64,000 bases of DNA. Source: Microtetraspora fusca (GTDB lineage Bacteria > Actinomycetota > Actinomycetes > Streptosporangiales > Streptosporangiaceae). The notes beneath the pieces are model-generated. The model did not search any database, was not told the DNA's origin, and saw only the letters and a list, made by a program, of their open reading frames with translations. Of this stretch, positions 33,643 to 42,439 are shown piece by piece. The position numbers and the translations under genes were made by a program. Location of the stretch: the NCBI RefSeq assembly GCF_001570365.1, contig NZ_BBYK01000048.1:1-64000 (forward strand), given 5' to 3'. Position 1 is the stretch's first letter. Each line of letters begins with the position of its first letter.

Positions 33643-35687
33643 CCGCTCGCCTTCCTGCTCGAACGGAGCAGCCAGATCATGTACGGCGTGCCGACCAGGG
33701 CGGTCATCACTCCGACGGGGATCTGCCGCGGGTCGATGACGACGCGTCCGATCGTGTCGGCGACGACCACGAGGGTCGCCCCGAGCAGTGCCGCGAGGGG
33801 CAGCATCCGCTTGTGCGAGGAGCCGACGAGCCCGCGCGCGAGGTGCGGCGCGATCAGTCCGACGAAGCCGACGGCGCCGATCGTCGCGGCGGTCCCCGCG
33901 GCGAGCGCCACCGCGCCCATCAGCACGAGGAGGCGGACCCGGCCCAGTCCGAGCCCGAACGCCCGCGGCAGGTCCTCGCCCAGCGCCAGCATGTCCAGCG
34001 GCCGGGTGCCGGCGACGAGCAGCACCGTGACGACCAGCGGGGCGACCAGCCAGAGCAGATCGCCCGGCGCGCGGCCGTAGGTGGAGCCCGCCAGCCAGGT
34101 CAGCACCGCCCCGATCGTCATCGTGGAACGCAACGCCAGCACCTGGACGACCGCTGACGTGGCCGCGGCCAGGCCGATGCCGACCAGCACCACGCGGGTG
34201 GGGTCCAGGGTCCCCTTCCGCCTGGCCACGGCCATCACCAGCAGCAGCGCGAGGAAGCCGCCGAACGACGCCGCCGCCGGGATCATCCAGTGCGGGGCGG
34301 TGGACGCCAGGGTGATCACGGAGACGGCGCCGATGGCCGCTCCGCCGGTGACCCCGAGCAAGGACGGCTCGGCGAGCGGGTTGCGGATGACGGCCTGGAC
34401 GGCGCCGCCCGCCGCGGCGAGGCAGGCTCCGCCGCCGACGGCGGCGAGCACCCGCGTGAATCGCTGGGACAGCACGCCCTGGATCAGCGGATCGGGGTTG
34501 AGCATCTGCGACAGATCGATGCTCAGCGTGCCGACGGAGAGTCCCGCGAGGATCCCCGCGACGAGCAGGATCGCCGCCGCCGCCACGATGGTGGCGTAGC
34601 GTCGCCCGGTCACCGGCTTCGCCTCGGTGACCGAGGCCCCGGTCTCGGCGTCGCCGGTGGTCAGCCGGCGTACGAGCACCAGGAAGACCGGGCCGCCTAC
34701 CAGGGCGGTGACGACGCCGACCGGGATCTCGCCACCCGCGGCGGTCTGCAGGGCCTGCCCTGCGCCGTCGGCGAGCAGCACCAGCAGCGCCCCCACCGAG
34801 CCGGACAGGGGGAGCAGCCACGCGTGCCGGTGGATGCCCGCCATCCGCACGACGATCGGGGACACCAGGCCGACGAAGCCGATCGGGCCCGCGACGGTGA
34901 CCGCCACGGCGGCGAAGCCGACGGAGAGCAGGAGGACGTACAGGCGCATGCGGCCCGCGTTCACGCCCATGGCCTCCGCCGTGTCGTCGCCGAGCGAGAG
35001 CAGGTCGAGGGGACGGACGAGACCGGGCAGGGCCGTCGCCAGGAGCAGCGTCGCCGCGCCCATCCAGAGAGGGACGGTCAGCCCGGTCTGGATCAGCGAG
35101 CCGTTGCCCCAGAAGAACGTGCCCCGGGCGGTCTGCTCGTCGAGCATCTGCAGCGTCAGCGCGAGGGACATGGCCGCCAGGGCGACGGCCGTGCCGGCCA
35201 GCAGCACCCGTCCGGGCGCGTACAGGGACCGCCCGGCCAGCGCGTACACGAGGGCCGCGGCGCCGACGGCTCCGGCCAGGGCGGCGGCGCCGGTGCCGAG
35301 CACGCCGACGCTCAGTCCGGTCGCGCTGGCGACGGTGACCGCCAGGTAGGCGCCCGCGTTCACGCCCAGCGTGTCGGGGGCCGCGAGCGGATTGCGGGTG
35401 CCGCCCTGGATCAGCCCTCCGGCGAGGCCCAGGGCGAGTCCCGCCACCAGGCCGGCGAGCGTCCGGGGCAGCCGGCCGCTGAAGACGATGTCGTCCGCGA
35501 GCTGGTCCCCACCGCCGGTGAGCACCCGGAGCACGTCGCCGACGCCGAGGTGGGACGCGCCCTGCCCCAGATGCCAGAGGAACACGAGGGCCAGCAGGCC
35601 GAGCACGGCGCCGCAGGTCAGAGGGACGGCCGGTCGCCGGGCGGGCCGCGCCGGGGCGGGGGCGGAGGATGCGAGGACGGCGCTCAT
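33639..35687 (-). CDS. fused FecCD-type siderophore permease
   Basis: A 682-residue protein made of two complete FecCD/BtuC-type permease halves (about 25-345 and 360-680), an FhuB-like fusion with roughly 18-20 spans. Each half has GGLIQGGTRNPLAAPDTLGV- or AVQAVIRNPLAEPSLLGV-type loops and the ATPase-contact motif (GPIGFVGLVSPIVVRM and GAVGFVGLIAPHLARG). It forms the membrane channel for a ferric-siderophore or related metal complex. The ATG overlaps the receptor lipoprotein stop by 4 bp and its own stop overlaps tldD. Confidence 0.9.
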   Translation of the reverse strand: MSAVLASSAPAPARPARRPAVPLTCGAVLGLLALVFLWHLGQGASHLGVGDVLRVLTGGGDQLADDIVFSGRLPRTLAGLVAGLALGLAGGLIQGGTRNPLAAPDTLGVNAGAYLAVTVASATGLSVGVLGTGAAALAGAVGAAALVYALAGRSLYAPGRVLLAGTAVALAAMSLALTLQMLDEQTARGTFFWGNGSLIQTGLTVPLWMGAATLLLATALPGLVRPLDLLSLGDDTAEAMGVNAGRMRLYVLLLSVGFAAVAVTVAGPIGFVGLVSPIVVRMAGIHRHAWLLPLSGSVGALLVLLADGAGQALQTAAGGEIPVGVVTALVGGPVFLVLVRRLTTGDAETGASVTEAKPVTGRRYATIVAAAAILLVAGILAGLSVGTLSIDLSQMLNPDPLIQGVLSQRFTRVLAAVGGGACLAAAGGAVQAVIRNPLAEPSLLGVTGGAAIGAVSVITLASTAPHWMIPAAASFGGFLALLLVMAVARRKGTLDPTRVVLVGIGLAAATSAVVQVLALRSTMTIGAVLTWLAGSTYGRAPGDLLWLVAPLVVTVLLVAGTRPLDMLALGEDLPRAFGLGLGRVRLLVLMGAVALAAGTAATIGAVGFVGLIAPHLARGLVGSSHKRMLPLAALLGATLVVVADTIGRVVIDPRQIPVGVMTALVGTPYMIWLLRSSRKASG

Positions 35688-36652
35688 TTGACCAGCGCCG
35701 CCACGGTCTGGGTGAGCAACTGCTCGGCGGACGACGGTCCGCCGTAGAACCACGGCGTCGGATCGAGCTTGTAGGTATGGGCCGCCTTGACGAAGGGCAG
35801 CCCGGTCCAGACCTTGTTGCCCGCGAGCCGTGTGAAGGTGTCGTCGGAGGACGGGGAGACGTACAGGAAGTTGACGTCGGCGGGGAGGGCGGTCAGCGCC
35901 TCGACGCTGACGGTGCTGAGTCCGTCGGTGTCGGCGTTGCCGGTCCACGCGTTGGTCAGGCCGGCCTCCTCAAAGATCTGGGAGGCCAGCGAGGGCTTGG
36001 CGAAGATCGTCACGGTCGACGCGCCCGCTCCTCCGGCCGGGTAGGCCAGGGCGAACTTCTCGCCGACGCCGGTGAGCTTCTCCTTCGCCGACGCCATGGC
36101 GGTGTCGAGGCCCGCGAGCACCTGGGCGGCCGCGGCGTCCTTCCCGACCGCCTTGCCGAGCTGTCCGAAGGTGTCCTTCATGACCGCGAGCTGCTTCTTC
36201 GCCGGATCGTTCCAGCGGAACGCGACGACGGGAGCGATCCCCTTGAGACTCTCGATGTTGTTCGCGAGCCGGTCGGAGTTGCCCACGATCAGATCGGGCT
36301 TGAGCGAGGCGATGGTCTCCAGGTTGGGCTCCTGGCGGGTGCCGACGTCGACCGTGGTCTCGGCGATGCGCGGTCCGGCGGTCACCCAGTCGTTGTAGAG
36401 GGCCTTGTCGGCGACGCCGACCGGGGTCACGTCGAGCGCGAGCAGCTCTTCGGTGTAGGTCCACTCCAGCGAGACGACGCGGGTGGCCGGGGCGGGGAGC
36501 TCCACGGTGCCGAAGCCGTCCTGTATGGTGATCTTCGTCGCGCCGGGGGCGGACGCGGCGCCGGACCGGCCGGCGGTGGCGGTTGAGGAGCCACACGAGG
36601 CGAGGGCGAGCACCGCGACCACGGTGCCGAGAAAGATGGCGGATCTGCGCAT
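35684..36652 (-). CDS. siderophore-type ABC substrate-binding lipoprotein
   Basis: A 322-residue FecB/FhuD-like receptor. The signal peptide ends in lipobox LALASC (Cys20). The mature part has two lobes: TRVVSLEWTYTEELLALDVT, SLKPDLIVGNSDRLANNIES and LPFVKAAHTYKLDPTPWFYG are typical of the iron-siderophore binding family PF01497. It is anchored outside the membrane and delivers the ligand to the fused permease. AAGGCAG precedes the ATG at 36652. Residues 25-45 are a Ser/Ala/Gly linker. Confidence 0.9.
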   Translation of the reverse strand: MRRSAIFLGTVVAVLALASCGSSTATAGRSGAASAPGATKITIQDGFGTVELPAPATRVVSLEWTYTEELLALDVTPVGVADKALYNDWVTAGPRIAETTVDVGTRQEPNLETIASLKPDLIVGNSDRLANNIESLKGIAPVVAFRWNDPAKKQLAVMKDTFGQLGKAVGKDAAAAQVLAGLDTAMASAKEKLTGVGEKFALAYPAGGAGASTVTIFAKPSLASQIFEEAGLTNAWTGNADTDGLSTVSVEALTALPADVNFLYVSPSSDDTFTRLAGNKVWTGLPFVKAAHTYKLDPTPWFYGGPSSAEQLLTQTVAALVK

Positions 36653-36716
36653 CGTCGTCTGCCTTAGCTGGTGGGGGGTCATCCGTGTAGGTCGACTGCG
36701 GGGGTCGGCTGCGGGG

Positions 36717-37505
36717 TCAGTTGGGCGAGGTACGGGGGAAGCAGGCGATCCCACCGGTCTCGGGATCGTGCACGACCTTGACGTCGAGCCCGAAGGCGCG
36801 GGCGATACTGCCGGAGGTGAGCACCTCGGCCGGTTCGCCGTGGCCGAGGATCTCGCCTCCGGCGGTCAGCATCACCCGGTCTCCGTACGAGGAGGCCTGC
36901 CCCAGGTCGTGGAGGACGAGGCCGCATGCCATGCCGTACTCGTGGGCGAGGGTCCGCACCACCTCCAGCACCTCGATCTGGTAGCGGAGGTCGAGGTAGG
37001 TGGTGGGCTCGTCGAGCAGAAGGATGTCCGCCTTCTGCGCGAGCACCGCGGCGAGCCAGGCGCGCTGCCGCTCGCCGCCTGACAACTCGTTCATCCGCTT
37101 GTCGGCGAGGGGGAGCGCGTTGGTCACGCGCAGCGCCCACTCGACCGCCTCCAGATCCTCGGCGGTGTGCCGCGAGAAAGCGCCGCGGTGCGCGTAACGG
37201 CCGTTCCTGGCCAGCTCTCGGACGGTGATTCCGGCAGGGACCAGCGGGGTCTGCGGCAGGAAGGCCAGGCGCCGGGACAGCTCTCTTCTGCTCAGCTTGT
37301 CGAGCGGGTCGCCCAGGACGCGGACCTGCCCGCCGGTCGGCCGCTGCAGGCCCGCGAGCGTACGCAACATGGTGGACTTTCCGCAGCCGTTGGGACCGAC
37401 GAGTACGGTGACCGTGCTCGCGGGGAGGGTGAAGTTCACATCGGCCACGACGGTGCGGCCGTCATGACCGACGCTGAGCCGTTCGGCGACCAGTGGACTC
37501 GACAT
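36717..37505 (-). CDS. FecE/FepC-type ABC transporter ATPase
   Basis: A 262-residue ATPase of the iron-siderophore class: Walker A GPNGCGKST (about 37-45), Q-loop FLPQTP, signature NELSGGERQRAWLAAVLAQK and Walker B ILLLDEPTTYLDLRYQIEVL, followed by H-loop LVLHDLGQAS. It is first gene of the operon ATPase, receptor, permease, tldD, pmbA; 64 bp separate it from the receptor gene. A palindrome with a TTAGGCT core (37595-37612) about 90 bp upstream suggests iron-dependent control. Confidence 0.92.
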   Translation of the reverse strand: MSSPLVAERLSVGHDGRTVVADVNFTLPASTVTVLVGPNGCGKSTMLRTLAGLQRPTGGQVRVLGDPLDKLSRRELSRRLAFLPQTPLVPAGITVRELARNGRYAHRGAFSRHTAEDLEAVEWALRVTNALPLADKRMNELSGGERQRAWLAAVLAQKADILLLDEPTTYLDLRYQIEVLEVVRTLAHEYGMACGLVLHDLGQASSYGDRVMLTAGGEILGHGEPAEVLTSGSIARAFGLDVKVVHDPETGGIACFPRTSPN

Positions 37506-37594
37506 AATTCCGCCTTTCTCATCGCCGGCCGCCGTCAGGGGGCTGACGAGGTAAGACAGCTCGCGCGAGGTGGGGGGTTTCGGTTGGTAGCCCG

Positions 37595-37612
37595 CAAATT
37601 AGGCTGAATTTG
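37595..37612. promoter_or_regulatory. possible iron box (DtxR/IdeR/DmdR-like)
   Basis: CAAATT-AGGCTG-AATTTG is a perfect 6-6-6 inverted repeat with the core TTAGGCT, which is the centre of the actinobacterial iron box TTAGGTTAGGCTAACCTAA. The outer arms match that consensus poorly (about 10 of 19 overall), so a site for the neighbouring PAS-HTH regulator is an equal possibility. Confidence 0.4.
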
Positions 37613-37624
37613 GACCTGTTGTCA

Positions 37625-38383
37625 ATGGGTTCGACTAATCGTAAAATTCCTGTTGCCGGGCCCGCACAGCCCGTCCGGAGATATTTCGCGAGAAAGGACA
37701 ATCCGATCAGCCAGAAATCTTCGGCCGTCGACCCGTCGTCGGAAGCCGACGCGCTGTTCGCCGCCATGCGCCCGGTCGTCGACGGAATCCAGGCCACGTT
37801 CGGCCGTAAGTGCGAGGTCGTCCTCCACGACTACCGGCGCGTGGAGCACTCGGTCATCGCCGTCGCCGGTGATGTCACCGGCCGCAAGGTGGGGTCGGCC
37901 ATGAGCCAGATCGGCCTCAGCATGCTGCGGCAGGGCGACGACGCCAAGGACGACCTCAACTACGTGACGCGGCTGCCCGACGGCCGCGTGATCAAATCAT
38001 CGACCGTCCTGCTGCGCACATCCCAGGGGCACGTGGTGGGCGCCGTCTGCGTCAACCTGGACGTCACCGAGATGCGGGTGGCCGGCCGGCTCCTCACCGA
38101 GCTGGCGGGGGATCTCGACCCGGCAGAATCCCCTGCCTCCATGTTCGGCACCGACATCGAGTCGGTCGTGGACGGGGTGCTCGCCGAGGTGGAGGAGGCC
38201 CTGGGGCACCCGCTCACCCGGCTGACCGTGGCCGAGCGGACGGAGGTGTTCCGCCAGCTCGACCAGCGGGGGCTGTTCCAGTTGCGCCGGGCCGTCCCCA
38301 TGGTCGCGGAGCGGCTCGGGATGTCACGCCAGTCGGTCTACAACTACATCACCCGGCTCAAGGAGGAGTCCGTGGACCGGTGA
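37625..38383 (+). CDS. YheO-like PAS/HTH regulator
   Basis: A 252-residue reading from the ATG, with a PAS_6-type sensor domain (about 40-155, DALFAAMRPVVDGIQATFGR, CEVVLHDYRRVEHSVIAVAG) and a C-terminal HTH_22 (about 205-250, VAERLGMSRQSVYNYITRLK). The start is uncertain: the ATG at 37625 has no ribosome site, and the first 35 residues are not conserved-looking. YheO-type regulators often sit beside D-amino-acid, RidA and PLP-enzyme genes, so it may govern the convergent operon at 38.4-44.5 kb. It is also divergent from the siderophore operon. Confidence 0.8.
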   Translation: MGSTNRKIPVAGPAQPVRRYFARKDNPISQKSSAVDPSSEADALFAAMRPVVDGIQATFGRKCEVVLHDYRRVEHSVIAVAGDVTGRKVGSAMSQIGLSMLRQGDDAKDDLNYVTRLPDGRVIKSSTVLLRTSQGHVVGAVCVNLDVTEMRVAGRLLTELAGDLDPAESPASMFGTDIESVVDGVLAEVEEALGHPLTRLTVAERTEVFRQLDQRGLFQLRRAVPMVAERLGMSRQSVYNYITRLKEESVDR

Positions 38384-38405
38384 GCCGGCGGCCGGAGGAA
38401 GGCAC

Positions 38406-39557
38406 TCACTCTCCCCCGCCGGTCGTGGGCTCGTGGTGGCGCGCGGTGACCGGCTCGACCCTGACCCGGCCGTCCACGCCTATGACGTGCATCTCGCCGA
38501 ACTGGCTGACGGCCGTGTCCACGTGGCGCGGCACCAGCGTGACCAGCTCGCCGACCTCGGGTTCGGCGCCCGGGACGCACGACAGCACGAGGTGTTCCTG
38601 CGCGGCCGAGACCGCCTCCAGGCCCGAGCTCTGCGCGTGCGGTCGCCCGGCGTCCACCTGGATCGCGGTGAGCCCCGCGTCGACGGTGACCCGTCCCGGG
38701 GCGGGACGGCTCACCACGCGGGTGAGCACGGCCGCCGCCGCCGTGAACCCGACGTCGCCGAACCTGGCCAGGCTGCGGGCGTCGTTGTAGACGACCGTGC
38801 CGGCGCCCACGGTCACCCGGTCCAGCCACGGCGTGGGCGTGGCCAGGATCTCCCGGAACGTGTGACTTCCGCCGGCCACCAGTTCTCCGACCGCGTGCCC
38901 TGCCGCCTCCAGCGTCTCCGCCAGGTCCGTCATCGCGGCCAGGCCGTCGGCCGCCCGCCGCTCCCGCTCGGACGGGCTCAGGTCAGCGAGGTGCCCGTCG
39001 TAACCGTGCAGGCCGCGCAGCGGGACGCCCCGCCGTGCCAGCTCGTCGGCCACGCCGAGGGCGACCGTGTGATCGTCCACGGGAACGCCGGTACGGCCCA
39101 TTCCGGTGTCCACGTCGATGAACGCCCCGACCGGGCCCGGCCGCCACGTGCCGATCGCCGCCACGCTGTCCACCAGCACGGAGACCGCCGCGGACGGGTG
39201 CGCCGAGGCGAGCCGCGCCGCGCGCCACTGGGTGGGCCCGACCGCCGGATAGGCGAGGAGCACGTCGGCCACGCCGAGCGAGAGCAATGTGGCCAGCTCG
39301 GCCGTGGTGGACGCCTTGAACTTGGTCACCCCGTGCGCGACGAGCCGCTCCATGGCCCAGCGCGCCTTGGCCGTCTTCACGTGCGCCCGCCAACGGTCCG
39401 GAGAGCCGACGAGCTTCAGCGTGAGCCGGAGATTCGCGTCCACAGCCGCCTCGTCGACGACCAGAGCCGGCGTCCTGACCTCGGCGAACATGGCGGCGAG
39501 CGCGGGATCGGGCCGGGCGCCGAACCCCGGCCCGCCCGGGGAGTGCGGAGGCGTCAC
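38406..39557 (-). CDS. D-threonine aldolase / D-serine dehydratase-like PLP enzyme
   Basis: A 383-residue fold-type III PLP enzyme (alanine-racemase N-terminal barrel plus a C-terminal metal domain). The Schiff-base lysine is K61 (RAHVKTAK). Known D-threonine aldolases bind Mn through His-x-Asp, while eukaryotic-type D-serine dehydratases use His-x-Cys for Zn; here the site reads PRHVDTAV, that is His-x-Asp, favouring an aldolase or other Mn enzyme acting on D-3-hydroxyamino acids. The start overlaps the S12 hydrolase stop by 4 bp. It is the last gene of a five-gene operon that includes RidA. Confidence 0.82.
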   Translation of the reverse strand: MTPPHSPGGPGFGARPDPALAAMFAEVRTPALVVDEAAVDANLRLTLKLVGSPDRWRAHVKTAKARWAMERLVAHGVTKFKASTTAELATLLSLGVADVLLAYPAVGPTQWRAARLASAHPSAAVSVLVDSVAAIGTWRPGPVGAFIDVDTGMGRTGVPVDDHTVALGVADELARRGVPLRGLHGYDGHLADLSPSERERRAADGLAAMTDLAETLEAAGHAVGELVAGGSHTFREILATPTPWLDRVTVGAGTVVYNDARSLARFGDVGFTAAAAVLTRVVSRPAPGRVTVDAGLTAIQVDAGRPHAQSSGLEAVSAAQEHLVLSCVPGAEPEVGELVTLVPRHVDTAVSQFGEMHVIGVDGRVRVEPVTARHHEPTTGGGE

Positions 39558-40915
39558 GAGAGCCTGCCCCCCAGCCGGAGCGCCAGCCTGATCACGGAGG
39601 ACCCGGGGAAGAAGACGAGCCGCGATCCGAGGTGCGGCCCCCGGACGATCTCGAACTCCGTCTCCGACGTGGCCCGGCAGATCGACTCCTTCGCCGGCGC
39701 CGCGCCGTTGATCAGCTCCAGGCGCAGCCCGCCCTCATGCGGGGACACCCGGACCCGGTCCACGCCCGGGATCGCGTAGTCGCCCGCGTACCCCGCCAGC
39801 AGATCGGGACCGAGGTCGACGTACTCCACCTCGGCGGGCCGCCAGCCGGTCAGCCGCTCCAGCGCGGCCTCCTTGACGGCACGGCAGAGCCGGCCGCCGT
39901 CGTCGCTGTTGGTGAGCACGGCCACGGCGACCCCCAGGTCCGGCAGGAGCGTGAGCCGGGTGCAGTACCCCTTGTAGGAGCCGCTGTGCTCGACCGTCGG
40001 GGTGCCGCCCGGAGTGGAGGTCATCCAGCCGAGGCCCTGGTGGTCGCCCGCGTTGTCGCCCGGGATCAGGGGTTCGCGCATCGCCGTACGGGCGGCCTCC
40101 GACAGGACGGCGGGGCCGGTCCCGAGGTGCAGGCCGGCGAACCTGAGCAGGTCGTCCACGCCCGCGATCACCCCGCCCGAGGGCACGCGCGCCCGCGGGA
40201 AGGCGAAGGACGGGATGGGGACGTGCTCCGGCGAGCCGGCCGAGACGCGGCGGTGCGGCAGCGCGACGCGGCGGAGCACGGCGTCCTCGGCCAGGAAGCA
40301 GCTTCCCGTCATGCCGAGCGGCTCCAGCACGCGCAGGCGCGTCGCCTCTTCGAACGACGTGCCCGCGAGCCGCGCCAGCACGGCTCCGGCCAGCCAGTAG
40401 CCCGTGTTGCAGTACCCCCAGATCTCGCCTGCCGGGGCGAACTGGCGGAGCGAGCCGTACCCCGACACGACGCGGTCGAGGGCGTCGGCGTTCCGCCCGA
40501 AGCTCTCCAGGTCACCGCGCAGCTCGCTTTCGAGGCCGCTCGCATGGGTGAGCAGGTGGCGCATGGTGAGCGATGCCCGGGCGTCCGCGTCGGCGAGCGC
40601 CAGCTCCGGATAGTAGGCGACCACCGGCACGTCGAGGTCGAGCACGCCCTCGTCCACGAGGGTCATGGCGAGGGTGGCGGCGAAGATCTTGGTGATGGAG
40701 CACAGGCGGAACAGCGTGTCCGTCGTGACCGGACGCGGGTCGGCCACATCGGTCACCCCGAGCCCGGTCGAGGCGACCTCGCCGCCGGCGGCCACGCCGA
40801 GCGCGACACCCGGCACCCCCATGTCGAGGCGGTGCTTCTCGGTGATCTCGGCGAGCGAGGCGAGCAGGTCGGAGGCGGTCAGGTCGGAGGCGGTCGGTAC
40901 GGAGACGGTCGTCAT
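39554..40915 (-). CDS. S12 serine hydrolase (beta-lactamase/D-aminopeptidase fold)
   Basis: A 453-residue penicillin-binding-protein-like hydrolase. The nucleophile motif is SITK (S73, K76), the second motif Tyr-Cys-Asn is in GYCNTGY (about 168), and the third is HSG in VEHSGSYKGY (about 330). The C-terminal 100 residues form the small beta-barrel seen in D-aminopeptidases/esterases of family S12. There is no signal peptide, so it is cytosolic. Neighbours acting on D-amino acids make D-aminopeptidase or D-amino-acid amidase the best guess. ATGA overlap with the next gene. Confidence 0.8.
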   Translation of the reverse strand: MTTVSVPTASDLTASDLLASLAEITEKHRLDMGVPGVALGVAAGGEVASTGLGVTDVADPRPVTTDTLFRLCSITKIFAATLAMTLVDEGVLDLDVPVVAYYPELALADADARASLTMRHLLTHASGLESELRGDLESFGRNADALDRVVSGYGSLRQFAPAGEIWGYCNTGYWLAGAVLARLAGTSFEEATRLRVLEPLGMTGSCFLAEDAVLRRVALPHRRVSAGSPEHVPIPSFAFPRARVPSGGVIAGVDDLLRFAGLHLGTGPAVLSEAARTAMREPLIPGDNAGDHQGLGWMTSTPGGTPTVEHSGSYKGYCTRLTLLPDLGVAVAVLTNSDDGGRLCRAVKEAALERLTGWRPAEVEYVDLGPDLLAGYAGDYAIPGVDRVRVSPHEGGLRLELINGAAPAKESICRATSETEFEIVRGPHLGSRLVFFPGSSVIRLALRLGGRLS

Positions 40916-40960
40916 GCGAGGCGTTCCCTTTCTGTCACTCTCAGGTCCCTTCCGGCGCTC

Positions 40961-42361
40961 TCAGGCGGCCAGGCCGTCGCCGGTGTAGAAACCGCTGCCC
41001 GCCGGATCGACGGGCTCGTGGACCCCGCACACCTCGACGGCCGCGGCGGCCCCGTGTTCCGTGCTCAGGAAGCGGGTGCCGCGGCCGAGGACGGCGCCGC
41101 GGTGCCAGACCAGCCGGCCGGCGCTGATCGTGGTCGTGACGGTGCGGCTCGCCGGGTCGATCACCGCGATGTCGGCGTCCGCCAGCCGTCCCTTGCCGGG
41201 CAGTCCGAGGATCCGCGCCGGGGTCCAGGACGCCTTGGTGACGAACTCGGAGAGCGTGAGCAGGCCCCACTCGACCATGGACAGACCGGCCGACACCGTG
41301 ACGTTGCGGGGGAACGCGCCCCCGTCAGTGGCCAGCGCGTGCACGTCGAAGGCGCCGTCGGCCCTCCTGGAGGAGCCGAGCACGAGGCGGGAGATGGCCG
41401 GGTTGACGGGCAGGCAGATGGGCACGCGCGTCTCCGCCTCCTCCCAGAGGGCGACCCCCTCGTCTCCCGAGAGCAGGATCACGTTGTCCGGCTCCATCCG
41501 GGTGACGCAGGCCCAGCCCTCGCGGATCGCACGGCGCAGGCCGTCCTCGGTGCCGGGATATCCGGCCCCCTCCAGCCAGGCGCGCACCCGCTTGTTCTTG
41601 GGCAGGCCGTCCACGCAGGTGCCGTTGGAACCGTTGATCTCGGCCAGGTACGACTCGGCGAACACGTGCGGCGACTTGCGGAGCAGCTCGACGGCGGTGT
41701 ACGCCTCGGCCCCCGCGTCCTCGACGTCACCGCGGCAGTAGCTGTTGACGTGGGCGACGTGCAACCGGTTGTCGCCGGCGAGCTCCAGGGTCTCGCGCAG
41801 GCCCACGATGTCGCTCGCGGTCGCGGTGGTGCCGCAGTGGCTCGCGATCCAGACGCCCGCGCGGTTGCACTCCTCGATGATCATGCCGGTCGGCTCGGGT
41901 TCCCAGCCCTTGTCGACGTGCAGCTTCACCCCGATGCCGCCCGCGGCCAGCACCCGCTCGATCGCCCGCCGGATCTCGGCCCGGGTCGGTCGCGCCGGAA
42001 GGTGCTGCCCCGGGCGGAACGCCTCGACCGCCGCGATGTGCAGCCCGGCGCCCGACCTGGCCGCCGCGGTCAGGACGCCCGTGACCGGGCCGGACAGGTC
42101 GAGCGCGGTCGTCACACCGGCGCGGGCCAGCATGGCGTGCCCGGCCCCGCCGCCCGAGTGCTCGGGGATGTGGACGTGCAGGTCCACCAGGCCGGGGACG
42201 ACGTAGTGGCCGGCGACGTCGATGACGGTGGCGGCGCGTCCCGTCAGCTCTGGACCGACCGCCTCCACCTTTCCCCCGGCCACCGCCACGTCGGCGACCT
42301 CGTCGACACCGGCGGCCGGATCGATCACCCGGCCGCCGCGCAGCAGGATGTCGTACTCCAT
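40961..42361 (-). CDS. amidohydrolase (D-aminoacylase/dihydroorotase-like)
   Basis: A 466-residue metal-dependent amidohydrolase. The first metal site is HVH in VDLHVHIPEHS (about 62-64), a lysine suited to carbamylation is in GIGVKLHVDKG (about 150), and later His ligands lie in IASHCGTTATAS and LHVAHVNSYCRG. The C-terminal LADADIAVIDPA closes the composite beta-domain. It looks related to N-acyl-D-amino acid deacylases, but I cannot fix the substrate. ATG 42361 has GAGGAG upstream; a GTG two codons earlier overlaps that site. Confidence 0.8.
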   Translation of the reverse strand: MEYDILLRGGRVIDPAAGVDEVADVAVAGGKVEAVGPELTGRAATVIDVAGHYVVPGLVDLHVHIPEHSGGGAGHAMLARAGVTTALDLSGPVTGVLTAAARSGAGLHIAAVEAFRPGQHLPARPTRAEIRRAIERVLAAGGIGVKLHVDKGWEPEPTGMIIEECNRAGVWIASHCGTTATASDIVGLRETLELAGDNRLHVAHVNSYCRGDVEDAGAEAYTAVELLRKSPHVFAESYLAEINGSNGTCVDGLPKNKRVRAWLEGAGYPGTEDGLRRAIREGWACVTRMEPDNVILLSGDEGVALWEEAETRVPICLPVNPAISRLVLGSSRRADGAFDVHALATDGGAFPRNVTVSAGLSMVEWGLLTLSEFVTKASWTPARILGLPGKGRLADADIAVIDPASRTVTTTISAGRLVWHRGAVLGRGTRFLSTEHGAAAAVEVCGVHEPVDPAGSGFYTGDGLAA

Positions 42362-42439
42362 GCGCACTCCTCAGACTTGATGTGGCGGAAGGCCTCGGCG
42401 AGGGGCACGTACGTTCGGACGGCCCCCGACAGAGGTGAA

